Assembly: GCA_028279445.1 (NCBI GenBank)
Contig: JANQNT010000032.1
Location: forward strand, 1-44,233
Length of the DNA stretch: 44,233 bases
From: Tepidamorphaceae bacterium
Lineage (GTDB): Bacteria > Pseudomonadota > Alphaproteobacteria > Rhizobiales > Tepidamorphaceae
Direction: 5' to 3'
The notes below the pieces were generated by a model. The model did no database searches. It was given only the letters and a program-made list of their open reading frames with translations, and was not told the origin of the DNA. A program made the position numbers and the translations under genes. Positions 23,907 through 31,694 of this stretch are shown piece by piece; within the stretch, counting starts at the first letter, position 1; each line of letters begins with the position of its first letter.

Positions 23907-24887
23907 ATGACATCGCGCATCCGCACCGCAGTGGTGGGCTTGGGCTATTTCGGGTCCTTTCACGCCCGCCACCACGCGCTCAATCCGCACGCCGAACTCG
24001 TCGCCGTCGTCGATCCCAACGCCGAACGGGCAGGGCTTGCGGCCGAGGACCACGGCTGTGCGGCACTGCAGAGCCACCGCGACCTGTTCGGCAAGGTGGA
24101 TGCGGTCGCCATCGCCGCCTCCACATCGGCGCATTTCGAGATCGCGCGCGATTGCCTGGAAGCCGGGCTCGACGTGCTGGTGGAAAAGCCGATCACCCAG
24201 ACCGTGGAACAGGCCGATGCGCTGATCGCCGCGGCGCGCGCCAACGACCGTATTCTGCAGGTCGGCCATATCGAGCGCTTCTCGGCTGCGTTCACCGCGC
24301 TTTGCGAACAGGTGTCCGAGCCGGTGCTGATCGAATCGCGGCGGCTGGTGCCGCTGCGTCCGCGCGCCAACGACGTCAGCGTCGTCGCCGACCTGATGAT
24401 CCACGATATCGACCTGGTGATGCGGCTCGTCGATGCACGGATTGCATCGATCACCGCCGACGGGGTGGCCATGGTCAATCCGACGGTGGATCACGTCACG
24501 GCGCGCATCGCGTTCGCCAACGGCGCGGTGGCGGTCCTCGCCGCAGGTCGGGTCAACGAAACCGGCGAGCGCACGCTGCGCGTGGTGGAGCGCGACCGCA
24601 ACCTGCTGTGCGATCTCGCCGAGAGCCGGCTGACCGCCATCCATGCCAATGGCGCGGTCGCCCGGATGGGCGAAGGCGCGATCAGCACCACGACCCGCGA
24701 CGTCGAGCGCCACGACAATCTCGGCGTACAGACAGCCGCTTTCCTGAATAGCTGCCGGACCCGGCAGCCCCCTGACGTGTCGGGGGAAACCGGCCGCGAC
24801 GCGCTGGACATCGTGCAGCGCATCGAGCAATGCATGCTCACGGCCGCATCAGAACCCCGCAAGGAGCATCCCCGTGTCGCCAGCTAA
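23907..24887 (+). CDS. gnnA: Gfo/Idh/MocA-family oxidoreductase, GnnA-like
   Basis: The 326-aa dehydrogenase has a Rossmann NAD site AVVGLGYFGSFHARHH (about 8-23), the family motif VEKPITQTVEQAD, and the catalytic-region segment VADLMIHDIDLVMRL. With LQVGHIERFSAAF, this set matches GnnA. GnnA oxidises UDP-GlcNAc at C3 so that GnnB can transaminate it, giving the 2,3-diamino sugar used in amide-only lipid A. The last 14 nt overlap the aminotransferase gene, supporting a two-enzyme unit. Another nucleotide-sugar substrate remains possible. Confidence 0.72.
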   Translation: MTSRIRTAVVGLGYFGSFHARHHALNPHAELVAVVDPNAERAGLAAEDHGCAALQSHRDLFGKVDAVAIAASTSAHFEIARDCLEAGLDVLVEKPITQTVEQADALIAAARANDRILQVGHIERFSAAFTALCEQVSEPVLIESRRLVPLRPRANDVSVVADLMIHDIDLVMRLVDARIASITADGVAMVNPTVDHVTARIAFANGAVAVLAAGRVNETGERTLRVVERDRNLLCDLAESRLTAIHANGAVARMGEGAISTTTRDVERHDNLGVQTAAFLNSCRTRQPPDVSGETGRDALDIVQRIEQCMLTAASEPRKEHPRVAS

Positions 24888-26052
24888 TCCAGCCCAAGGT
24901 GCCACGCGCGCCGAACCGGCCATCGTCCGCCGTCAGGTCAACCTGTTCGACCTGCAGCGCCAGAAGGCGCGTCTGGGCGCGGAGATCGAGGTGCGCATCG
25001 ACCGCGTCCTCGACCACGGCCAGTTCATTCTCGGCCCGGAGGTCACGGCGCTGGAAGAGGACCTGGCGGCCTTCGCCGGGGTCAAGCACGCCATTGCCGT
25101 GTCGTCGGGCCGCGACGCGCTGATCATGGCGCTGATGGCTTTCGATGTCGGGCCGGGCGACGCAGTCTTCGTGCCGGCGTTCACCTTCTCGGCCACCGGC
25201 GGTTCGGTCGCATCCGTCGGGGCCGCGCCGGTCTTCGTGGATGTGGACGCGCGCACCTTCAACATGGATCCGGCCTCGCTCGAAGCAGCCATCGAGCGGG
25301 TGAAGCGCGCCGGCAAACTGGTGCCCAAGGTGGTCATGCCCGTCGATCTCTACGGACTGCCGGCGGATTATGCAGCGCTGACCAAGGTTGCCCACGCGCA
25401 CGGGCTGAAGATGCTGGCCGATGCGGCCCAGAGCTTTGGCGGCGAGGCCGGCAACCGCCGGGTGGGCGCTCATGCACCGCTGTCGGCGACGAGCTTCTAT
25501 CCCACCAAGCCGCTCGGCTGCTACGGCGATGGCGGTGCGGTGCTCGCCGATGACGACGATCTCGCCGAAGCCGTGCGCCAGATCCGCAGCCATGGCCGGG
25601 CGGGCGACGGCGACGAGGCGTTGCGGCTCGGCATGACCGGCCGCCTCGACACCATCCAGGCCGCAGTGCTGCAGGTGAAGCTCGCAGCCTTCGAGGACGA
25701 GCTCGCCGCCCGACGGCGTCTTGCGGCGATGTACGATGAGCGGCTCAAGGACCATGTGGCGCCGCCGTTGATTCCGCAAGGCTGCGCCAGCGCCTACGCG
25801 CTCTACACGGTACGCGTGCCCGACCGCGATGCGGTGCGTGGCAGGCTGCAGGAGGAGGGCGTCGGCACGGGACTGTTCTACCGTATTCCGCTGCACCACC
25901 ACCCGGCTTTCAAGCCCTGGGTCGATGGCGCGGAGCACCTGCCGGTCTCCGAAGCGCTGGCCGATGATGTGATCAGCCTGCCGATCCACGCCGATCTGAC
26001 CGATGAGGAACTCGACTACGTGGTCGAGCGGTTCCTGGCGGCGATTGCCTGA
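24874..26052 (+). CDS. gnnB: DegT/DnrJ/EryC1-family aminotransferase, GnnB-like
   Basis: The 392-aa PLP enzyme has FILGPEVTALEEDLAAFAGV, AVSSGRDALIMALM, PAFTFSATGGSVASVGA and DAAQSFGGEAGNRRVG. The PLP lysine lies in TSFYPTKPLGCYGDGGA. The pattern follows sugar aminotransferases of the GnnB type, which aminate 3-keto-UDP-GlcNAc. It begins at GTG 24874 inside the oxidoreductase gene (14-nt overlap). Role in lipid A synthesis is inferred from this pairing; no lpx gene is in the window. Confidence 0.72.
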   Translation: MSPANPAQGATRAEPAIVRRQVNLFDLQRQKARLGAEIEVRIDRVLDHGQFILGPEVTALEEDLAAFAGVKHAIAVSSGRDALIMALMAFDVGPGDAVFVPAFTFSATGGSVASVGAAPVFVDVDARTFNMDPASLEAAIERVKRAGKLVPKVVMPVDLYGLPADYAALTKVAHAHGLKMLADAAQSFGGEAGNRRVGAHAPLSATSFYPTKPLGCYGDGGAVLADDDDLAEAVRQIRSHGRAGDGDEALRLGMTGRLDTIQAAVLQVKLAAFEDELAARRRLAAMYDERLKDHVAPPLIPQGCASAYALYTVRVPDRDAVRGRLQEEGVGTGLFYRIPLHHHPAFKPWVDGAEHLPVSEALADDVISLPIHADLTDEELDYVVERFLAAIA

Positions 26053-26112
26053 CGCCATCGCGCTGTCGCCCCGGCGCTTGCCAGAGGCCCGATTGCGCGC
26101 TTGTCTGGCGCG

Positions 26113-26562
26113 ATGAGCGGGTTTGAACCACGCGATCCCGATTTCGAGCAGCGCGTGCGCGCGAGTTTCGCGCGGCAGGACTTCATGACGACGCTGGGTG
26201 TCGACATCGTGGGGCTTAAGCCTGGCGCGGTCGATCTGAGCGTGCAATTCGCCGATGCCCTGCGCCAGCAGCACGGGTACTTCCATGCGGGTGTGACGGT
26301 CTCCATCGCCGATTCGGCGGCCGGCTACGCGGCCCTGTCGCTGTTTCCGGCCGGCTACGGCGTGCTCACCAGCGAGTTGAAGATCAACCTGCTGAACCCG
26401 GCGACGGGACCGCGTATGGTTGCCGAGGGGCGGGTGATCAAGCCGGGCAGGCTGTTGTGTGTGTGCCGATCCGACGTGTTCAGCATCGCCCAAGATGACA
26501 GCCGCAGCCATGTGGCGACGGCGCTGTTGACCATGGTTGCGCGGGAGGGACTGGATGGCTGA
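26113..26562 (+). CDS. PaaI-family hotdog thioesterase
   Basis: The 149-aa protein is a single hotdog domain. LGVDIVGLKPGAVDLSVQF precedes the conserved HGYFHAGVTVSIADSAAGYAA, in which HGxxHxG and the following Asp are the PaaI/thioesterase active-site features. LTSELKINLLNPA and AEGRVIKPGRLL are typical later strands. Such enzymes hydrolyse acyl-CoA thioesters, often phenylacetyl-type. ATG 26113 is preferred over TTG 26101. The stop overlaps the GNAT gene by 8 nt. Confidence 0.87.
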   Translation: MSGFEPRDPDFEQRVRASFARQDFMTTLGVDIVGLKPGAVDLSVQFADALRQQHGYFHAGVTVSIADSAAGYAALSLFPAGYGVLTSELKINLLNPATGPRMVAEGRVIKPGRLLCVCRSDVFSIAQDDSRSHVATALLTMVAREGLDG

Positions 26563-27010
26563 TGTGGCAATCAGGCCGCTTGAGGCAAGCGATCGGGCCG
26601 GCTGGGACCCGCTCTGGCAGGGCTATCTGACCTATTACAAGTCGGCGGTCGCGCCTGAGGTGACCGAAACCACCTGGGCGCGGCTGCTGGACCCGACCGA
26701 GGAGCCACATGGCTTCTGCGCCGTCGACGGCGACGGCCGGCTGATCGGCATCGTCCACTACCTGTTCCACCGCTCCACCTGGACCACCACCAACTACTGC
26801 TATCTGGAAGACCTGTTCGTCGATCCGGATGCACGCGGTTCTGGGGCCGGGCGCAAGCTGATCGAAGCCGTCTATGCGGTTGCTGCAGAGGCTGGCACAA
26901 CGCGGGTCTATTGGAACACGGAGCATTTCAATACCCGCGCGCGGGTGCTCTACGACCGGGTTTCGACCCTGTCGCCGTTCATTCAGTACCGGTACGTTCC
27001 GAAGGCATAG
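26555..27010 (+). CDS. GNAT-family N-acetyltransferase
   Basis: The 151-aa protein has the GNAT fold. The acetyl-CoA loop is [21 protein letters not shown] (motif A, R/Q-x-x-G-x-G/A). Motif B lies in [20 protein letters not shown], where the N-x-x-A-R-x-L-Y signature is clear. The N-terminal region ([14 protein letters not shown]) is common in acetyltransferases acting on small amines or amino acids. ATG 26555 is preceded by GGGAGGGA. Substrate unknown. Confidence 0.85.
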   Translation: MADVAIRPLEASDRAGWDPLWQGYLTYYKSAVAPEVTETTWARLLDPTEEPHGFCAVDGDGRLIGIVHYLFHRSTWTTTNYCYLEDLFVDPDARGSGAGRKLIEAVYAVAAEAGTTRVYWNTEHFNTRARVLYDRVSTLSPFIQYRYVPKA

Positions 27011-27114
27011 AGCCGTTTCGTTTTTCGTTGAATCGCTCAACTGGCTCTATGTTCTTTATTTTCACGCAATTCCGGACGGAAAACCGGCACCCACTTTTCC
27101 TGGAATTGCTTTAG
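27008..27114. repeat. Rhizobial-type intergenic mosaic repeat upstream of the ivd start
   Basis: It starts in the GNAT stop codon (TAGAGCC) and ends 8 bp before the isovaleryl-CoA dehydrogenase ATG. It contains two hairpins: GAGCC (27010-27014) with GGCTC (27043-27047), and a longer stem with GCAATTCC (27066-27073) opposite GGAATTGC (27102-27109). The CGCAATTCCGGACGGAAAACC core resembles repeats seen in rhizobial genomes. It occupies nearly the whole intergenic gap. Confidence 0.7.
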
Positions 27115-27122
27115 AAGACCCC

Positions 27123-28298
27123 ATGATGCTCTCCAACAGCTATCCCATGCTCGATTTCGGCCTTGGCGACACCGCCGACATGATCCGCGATACGGTGGCG
27201 AGCTTCACCGCCGATGCGATCAGCCCATTGGCCGGGGAGATCGACGAGAGCAACCGGTTTCCGATCCACCTGTGGCCGAAGCTCGGCGAACTGGGCCTGC
27301 TTGGCATCACCGTTGAGGAGGAAGACGGCGGCGCGGGGCTCGGCTATCTGGAACACTGCATCGCCATGGAGGAGATCAGCCGGGGCTCGGCGTCGGTGGG
27401 GCTTTCCTACGGCGCGCACTCCAATCTGTGCGTCAACCAGATCCGCCGGCACGGCACCGCGGAGCAGAAGGCGCGTTACCTGCCGGGACTGATCTCCGGT
27501 GAGCATGTCGGCGCGCTTGCCATGTCGGAACCGGGGTCGGGTTCCGACGTTGTGTCCTTGCGGACGCGGGCGGAGCGCAAGGGTGACCGCTACATCCTGA
27601 ACGGCTCGAAGATGTGGATCACCAACGGCCCGACCGCGCAGACGCTGGTGGTCTACGCCAGGACTGATCCTGATGCGGGGCCACGCGGCATCACCGCGTT
27701 CCTGATCGAGAAGGGCATGACGGGCTTTTCCACCGCCCAGAAGCTCGACAAGCTCGGCATGCGCGGTTCCGACACCTGCGAACTGGTCTTCGAGGATTGC
27801 GAGGTGCCCGAGGAGAACGTGCTCGGCAAGGAGGGCGGTGGCGTCTCCGTGCTGATGTCGGGCCTTGATTACGAGCGTGCGGTGCTCGCCGCGGGGCCGC
27901 TCGGCATCATGCAGGCCTGCATGGACGTGGTGGTGCCGTATCTGCATGAGCGCAAGCAGTTCGGCCAGCCGATCGGCTCTTTCCAGCTCATGCAGGGCAA
28001 GATCGCGGACATGTACACGCGCATGAATGCCGCGCGCGCCTATGTCTACGCTGTGGCGCAGGCCTGCGACCGCGACCAGACCGCCCGCAAGGATGCCGCC
28101 GGCGCGATCCTGTTCGCCTCGGAAACCGCGACCTGGATGGCGCTTGAGGCGATCCAGTGCCTGGGCGGCAACGGCTACATCAACGAATACCCCACCGGCC
28201 GTCTGCTGCGCGATGCGAAGCTCTACGAGATCGGCGCAGGCACCAGCGAAATCCGCCGTTGGCTGATCGGCCGTGAGTTGTTCGAGGAGACCGTGTGA
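27123..28298 (+). CDS. ivd: Isovaleryl-CoA dehydrogenase
   Basis: This FAD-dependent acyl-CoA dehydrogenase performs the third step of leucine breakdown, forming 3-methylcrotonyl-CoA. The 391-aa protein has [13 protein letters not shown] (acyl-CoA dehydrogenase signature 1), [20 protein letters not shown] and the second signature [20 protein letters not shown]. The catalytic base is Glu251 in [10 protein letters not shown], the position used by IVD rather than the near-C-terminal glutamate of medium-chain enzymes. ATG 27123 (or 27126) has only a weak ribosome site. The partner mccBA genes lie 6 kb downstream. Confidence 0.9.
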   Translation: MMLSNSYPMLDFGLGDTADMIRDTVASFTADAISPLAGEIDESNRFPIHLWPKLGELGLLGITVEEEDGGAGLGYLEHCIAMEEISRGSASVGLSYGAHSNLCVNQIRRHGTAEQKARYLPGLISGEHVGALAMSEPGSGSDVVSLRTRAERKGDRYILNGSKMWITNGPTAQTLVVYARTDPDAGPRGITAFLIEKGMTGFSTAQKLDKLGMRGSDTCELVFEDCEVPEENVLGKEGGGVSVLMSGLDYERAVLAAGPLGIMQACMDVVVPYLHERKQFGQPIGSFQLMQGKIADMYTRMNAARAYVYAVAQACDRDQTARKDAAGAILFASETATWMALEAIQCLGGNGYINEYPTGRLLRDAKLYEIGAGTSEIRRWLIGRELFEETV

Positions 28299-28320
28299 CC
28301 CGGAGCATGGTCTCCAACAT

Positions 28321-28345
28321 GAACGCAATCTGAACATTCCTGTTC
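28321..28345. promoter_or_regulatory. Candidate LexA (SOS) box, overlapping a second dyad
   Basis: GAAC-N7-GAAC at 28321-28335, which reads GTTC-N7-GTTC on the other strand, is the exact alphaproteobacterial LexA consensus. GAAC-ATTCCT-GTTC at 28332-28345 forms an overlapping dyad. The site is 82 bp before the start of the 50-aa membrane peptide. One match per window is expected by chance, so the intergenic position is the main support. Confidence 0.4.
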
Positions 28346-28426
28346 AGGCGGGCTTCATGCCCCATGCGCTTTAGTCACCTCCAGCACGCCGGCGGCCATG
28401 CCGGCGGCAACGCGGAGGGAAACGAC

Positions 28427-28579
28427 ATGCGCACCAGGACCTTTCTCGCGACCATCGCGATCGCGCTCGTGCTCTCCAGCACGACCATGGGCCTTGGACG
28501 GATGATGCTCGACGTCCAATCGGAGTCGTCCGGTGCTACGCCATTGGCCGTCTCCTTCGTCGATGTCCCGGTGGATTGA
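28427..28579 (+). CDS. Small single-pass membrane or secreted peptide (50 aa)
   Basis: The peptide begins MRTRTFLATIAIALVLSS, a basic end followed by one hydrophobic helix (about residues 6-20), and ends in a 27-residue tail with several acidic residues. ATG 28427 has a strong ribosome site (GGAGGG, 28414-28419), better than the upstream in-frame ATG at 28364. I recognise no family. It converges on the LysR gene with a 6-bp gap. A LexA-like box upstream suggests it could be damage-induced, which recalls (without sequence evidence of homology) SOS-induced membrane cell-division inhibitors of alphaproteobacteria. Confidence 0.55.
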   Translation: MRTRTFLATIAIALVLSSTTMGLGRMMLDVQSESSGATPLAVSFVDVPVD

Positions 28580-28585
28580 GGCGCT

Positions 28586-29488
28586 CTAGGCCCCTTGCGC
28601 GTCCTCAGGGTCGAACGACGCGACGAGCCAATCGCGAAACCGCTTCACGAAGTCCAGATGGGCGGCGCTGTCGGGGACAACGACCACATATGGCTCCAGC
28701 GAACGGATGGACAGCTCCAGCGGACAGACCAGTTCGCCCCGGTCGATCATGTCGCGCAGCAGGAGGCGGTGCCCCATGGCGATACCGCCGCCAGCGCGCG
28801 CCGCATCAATCGCCATGCTGTAGTGGGTGAAGAACTGGCCATCTCCGCCCAGTCGGTCGGCGACACCGGCTTCCCTCAGCCATCTTGGCCAGTCATCCGG
28901 CCAGAAGGTGTCGTGCAGCAAGACGCATCTTGAGAGATCGTTGGCGGTGCGGATGTCGTGCGCGCGCGCATAGGCCGGCGTGCAGACCGGCGTCAGGTCG
29001 TCCTGGCCGAGCATGCTCGCCGCCAGTCCGCTTTGCGGCGTCGTGCCGTAGCGGATACCGACATGCGCATCCGATCTGGTGAAGTCGACGACCTCTGCCT
29101 CCGCCGCGATGGCGATGTCCAGATGAGCCACAGATTTCTGGAACTCCGGTAGCCGCGGCACCAGCCATAGCGACGCGAAGGCGGGCAGCACGGTCACCTT
29201 GAGATGTCCGCGAACCCGCGCGCCGGCGACGCGCTCGGTCTCCGTTTCGAGAATGTTGAAGGCGTTCCGGGCGGCGGAGTGATAGCGCCGGCCGGCATCC
29301 GTCAGGGTCACGCGTCGGCCAATTCTGCTAAACAGAGAGGCGCCCAGATACTGCTCAAGTTGATTGATTTGCTGGCTGACGGCGCCTTTCGACACGCGTA
29401 ATTCGTCCGCTGCGCGCGAAAAACTCTCGAATTCGGCGGCCAGCTCGAAATAGCGCACGGCTTTCAACGGTGGCAGTAGTCTCGTCAT
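28586..29488 (-). CDS. LysR-family transcriptional regulator (GcvA-like)
   Basis: The 300-aa protein has the N-terminal winged helix (about 5-65: ALKAVRYFELAAEFESFSRA-type helix, SKGAVSQQINQLEQYLGASL as recognition helix, RRVTLTDAGRRY). A two-lobed effector domain follows, with VTVLPAFASLWLVPRLPEFQ, GIRYG and PVCTPAYA. This effector pattern is of the GcvA type, whose members often answer to amino acids or related metabolites. It is divergent from the dioxygenase-PLP enzyme pair across a 104-bp AT-rich spacer and probably controls it. Confidence 0.92.
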   Translation of the reverse strand: MTRLLPPLKAVRYFELAAEFESFSRAADELRVSKGAVSQQINQLEQYLGASLFSRIGRRVTLTDAGRRYHSAARNAFNILETETERVAGARVRGHLKVTVLPAFASLWLVPRLPEFQKSVAHLDIAIAAEAEVVDFTRSDAHVGIRYGTTPQSGLAASMLGQDDLTPVCTPAYARAHDIRTANDLSRCVLLHDTFWPDDWPRWLREAGVADRLGGDGQFFTHYSMAIDAARAGGGIAMGHRLLLRDMIDRGELVCPLELSIRSLEPYVVVVPDSAAHLDFVKRFRDWLVASFDPEDAQGA

Positions 29489-29502
29489 TGGTCAGAAAAT
29501 CT

Positions 29503-29519
29503 ATTCTATTGTTGAGAAT
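29503..29519. promoter_or_regulatory. Candidate LysR-type operator (T-N11-A dyad)
   Basis: ATTCT-ATTGTTG-AGAAT is a 5+5 bp inverted repeat with the T-N11-A layout recognised by LysR regulators. It lies in the AT-rich spacer between the lysR gene (15 bp from its start) and the dioxygenase gene (74 bp upstream). A single regulator could control both directions from it. Confidence 0.45.
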
Positions 29520-29592
29520 TTGATTATTGTTGCACTCGCCCGCCCGCGTCAAATTCGTTGCCTATGGCAGCGCACGATCGCGGGAGGTGACC

Positions 29593-30396
29593 ATGCAGTT
29601 GAGCAAGCAGCAGCTTCAGGACCTGGAGACCAACGGGTTTCTCATCCTGCCGGAGCACTTTTCCCCCGCCGAGGTCGAGGCGATCCGCAGCCGCCTGCCG
29701 CGTCTGTTTGCCGAGGACAGCGAGGCCAATATCATCGAGCGCCATTCGGGCGAGGTGCGCACGGCGATGGGCCTGCATCTGCGCGACGAGTTGTTCGCCG
29801 ACCTGGTCCGCCATCCGCGCCTGATCGAACCCGCGCATCAGATTCTGGACGAGCCGGTCTACGTCCAGCAGGACAAGGTGAACGTCAAGGCGGCGTTCTC
29901 CGGCGAGGTCTGGCAGTGGCACACCGACTTCGCCACCCACCACGAAGAGGATGGTGTGCCTCAGCCGCTGGCGCTGAACCTGCACATCCTGCTGGACGAG
30001 GTGAGCGAGTTCAACGGGCCGCTCTACTTCCTGCCGCGGTCCCATCGCGATGGCGAACACGCCGCCCGACTGGATGACGAGACAACCAGCTATGCCCTCT
30101 GGGTGACCGATCTCGACCGCGTCCGGGACATGGCCAACAAGCACGGCATGGTCTCGGCGACCGGCAAGCCGGGCACGGTGCTGATCTTCCACGACACACT
30201 GCTGCACGGCTCGCCCAACAACATGTCGCCCTGGGACCGGGGAATCTTCTCGCTGATCGTCAATCCGGTCTCCAACGCCTGTACGACGACAACCCGGCCC
30301 GACTACAAGCACCACCGGGACCTGACGCCCGTCGCGCCCGTCGCCGACGATTGCCTCGCCCGGTACATGCCGGTTCCAGTGGCGAAGTCGGCGTGA
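29593..30396 (+). CDS. Phytanoyl-CoA dioxygenase-family (EctD-like) Fe(II)/2-oxoglutarate hydroxylase
   Basis: The 267-aa enzyme has the double-stranded beta-helix dioxygenase residues. His110 and Asp112 in QWHTDFATHHEEDG, with His205 in DTLLHGSPNN, bind iron. Arg216 in WDRGIFSLIVNPVSN probably holds 2-oxoglutarate. The WHTDFxTxHxEDGxP string closely follows the ectoine hydroxylase signature, and NGPLYFLPRSH is shared too. No ectABC genes are present, and the upstream substrate region differs, so it probably hydroxylates another free amino acid. GGGAGGTGA precedes ATG 29593. Its TGA overlaps the GTG of the PLP enzyme. Confidence 0.85.
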   Translation: MQLSKQQLQDLETNGFLILPEHFSPAEVEAIRSRLPRLFAEDSEANIIERHSGEVRTAMGLHLRDELFADLVRHPRLIEPAHQILDEPVYVQQDKVNVKAAFSGEVWQWHTDFATHHEEDGVPQPLALNLHILLDEVSEFNGPLYFLPRSHRDGEHAARLDDETTSYALWVTDLDRVRDMANKHGMVSATGKPGTVLIFHDTLLHGSPNNMSPWDRGIFSLIVNPVSNACTTTTRPDYKHHRDLTPVAPVADDCLARYMPVPVAKSA

Positions 30397-31694
30397 GCGC
30401 TGTCGCGCCTGCGGTGGCCGGCGACGTCTTCGAGGACACGCTGGGCACGTATTTCGGCAGTGGTCTCGACGCGGCCGATGGCGATGTCGCCACGCTGATC
30501 CGCGCCGAGGGCCAGCGCCAGTCGGGCGGTATCGAGTTGATCGCATCGGAGAATGTGGTCAGCCGGGCCGTGCTGGAGGCGCAGGGGTCGTGGTTCTGCA
30601 ACAAGACGGTGGAGGGCTATCCCGGCGCGCGCTACCACGGCGGCGCCGAGGTCGCGGATTCGCTCGAGACGCTGGGCGAGCGTCGCGCCTGCGCGGTGTT
30701 CGGGGCCGGGCAGGCGAACCTGCAACCCCATTCCGGCAGCCAGGCGAATCTGGCGGTGTTTTCGGCGTTGCTGAAGCCGGGCGACCCGGTCCTGAGCCTC
30801 GATCTGAAGTGTGGTGGCCATCTCAGCCATGGGTCGCGCGCCAACATCAGCGGCAAGATTTACCAGATACATGCCTACGGCCTGCGTCCGGATGACGGGC
30901 GCATCGACATGGACCAGGTGCGCGATGCGGCCAGGGAGCACCGTCCCAAGCTGATCGTCGCCGGCGGTTCGTCCTATCCAAGGGAACTGGACCTCAAGGC
31001 GTTTTACGAGATTGCCGAAAGCGTCGATGCGCGGCTACTGGTGGACATGGCGCATTTTGCCGGTCTCGTCGCCGGGGGCGTTCTCGGCAATCCCGTCGAC
31101 TACGCCGACATCGTCACCACGACGACCTACAAATCGCTGCGTGGTGCGCGCGGCGGCATGATCCTGTGGAATGACGATGCGCTGTCGCGCCCGCTTCGCA
31201 CCGCGGTGTTCCCGGGCGTCCAGGGCAGTCCTCTGCTGCACATGATGGCGGCCAAGGCGGTGGGTCTCGGTGAGGCGCTGCAGCCGGCCTTCAAGGACTA
31301 TGCACGCCGCGTCCAGAACAACGCGCGCGCTCTTGCCGATGAGATGATGGCGCATGGGCTGGACGTGGTGACGGACGGTACCGATACGCCGCTGATCCTG
31401 GTGGACCTGACCGGTCTTGAGACGGATGGCCAGACGGCCAGTGACGCGCTCAGCACCATCGCCATCACCTGCAACAAGAACCTGATCCCCGACGATCCAA
31501 GACCTCCGACCACGACATCGGGCCTGCGGTTCGGTGTTTCGGCGATGACATCGCGGGGTATCGGCGAACCGGATATCCGCCGCGTGGGCAAGTGGATCGC
31601 CGATTGCCTGCTCGGGCGCATTCAGGACCCTGGCCAGGTGCGCCGGGATGCCGAGCGCATGGCGCGCGGCTTGCCGTTCTACCCGATGTCCTGA
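30393..31694 (+). CDS. Serine hydroxymethyltransferase-like PLP enzyme (divergent paralogue)
   Basis: The 433-aa fold I enzyme follows the SHMT plan: IELIASENVVS, NLQPHSGSQANLAVFSALL, VDMAHFAGLVAGG (Asp218, His221), TTTTYKSLRGARGG with the PLP lysine 247, and substrate-carboxylate Arg379 in TSGLRFGVSAMTSRG. Several SHMT-invariant positions differ. Compared with E. coli GlyA, Tyr55 is Thr72, Tyr65 is His82, His123 is Cys140, His228 is Tyr246, and the PND loop is PDD. Some lie near the folate and substrate sites, so an aldolase or alpha-methylserine-type activity is more likely than housekeeping GlyA. It is coupled to the dioxygenase by a GTGA overlap. Confidence 0.82.
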   Translation: MSAVAPAVAGDVFEDTLGTYFGSGLDAADGDVATLIRAEGQRQSGGIELIASENVVSRAVLEAQGSWFCNKTVEGYPGARYHGGAEVADSLETLGERRACAVFGAGQANLQPHSGSQANLAVFSALLKPGDPVLSLDLKCGGHLSHGSRANISGKIYQIHAYGLRPDDGRIDMDQVRDAAREHRPKLIVAGGSSYPRELDLKAFYEIAESVDARLLVDMAHFAGLVAGGVLGNPVDYADIVTTTTYKSLRGARGGMILWNDDALSRPLRTAVFPGVQGSPLLHMMAAKAVGLGEALQPAFKDYARRVQNNARALADEMMAHGLDVVTDGTDTPLILVDLTGLETDGQTASDALSTIAITCNKNLIPDDPRPPTTTSGLRFGVSAMTSRGIGEPDIRRVGKWIADCLLGRIQDPGQVRRDAERMARGLPFYPMS

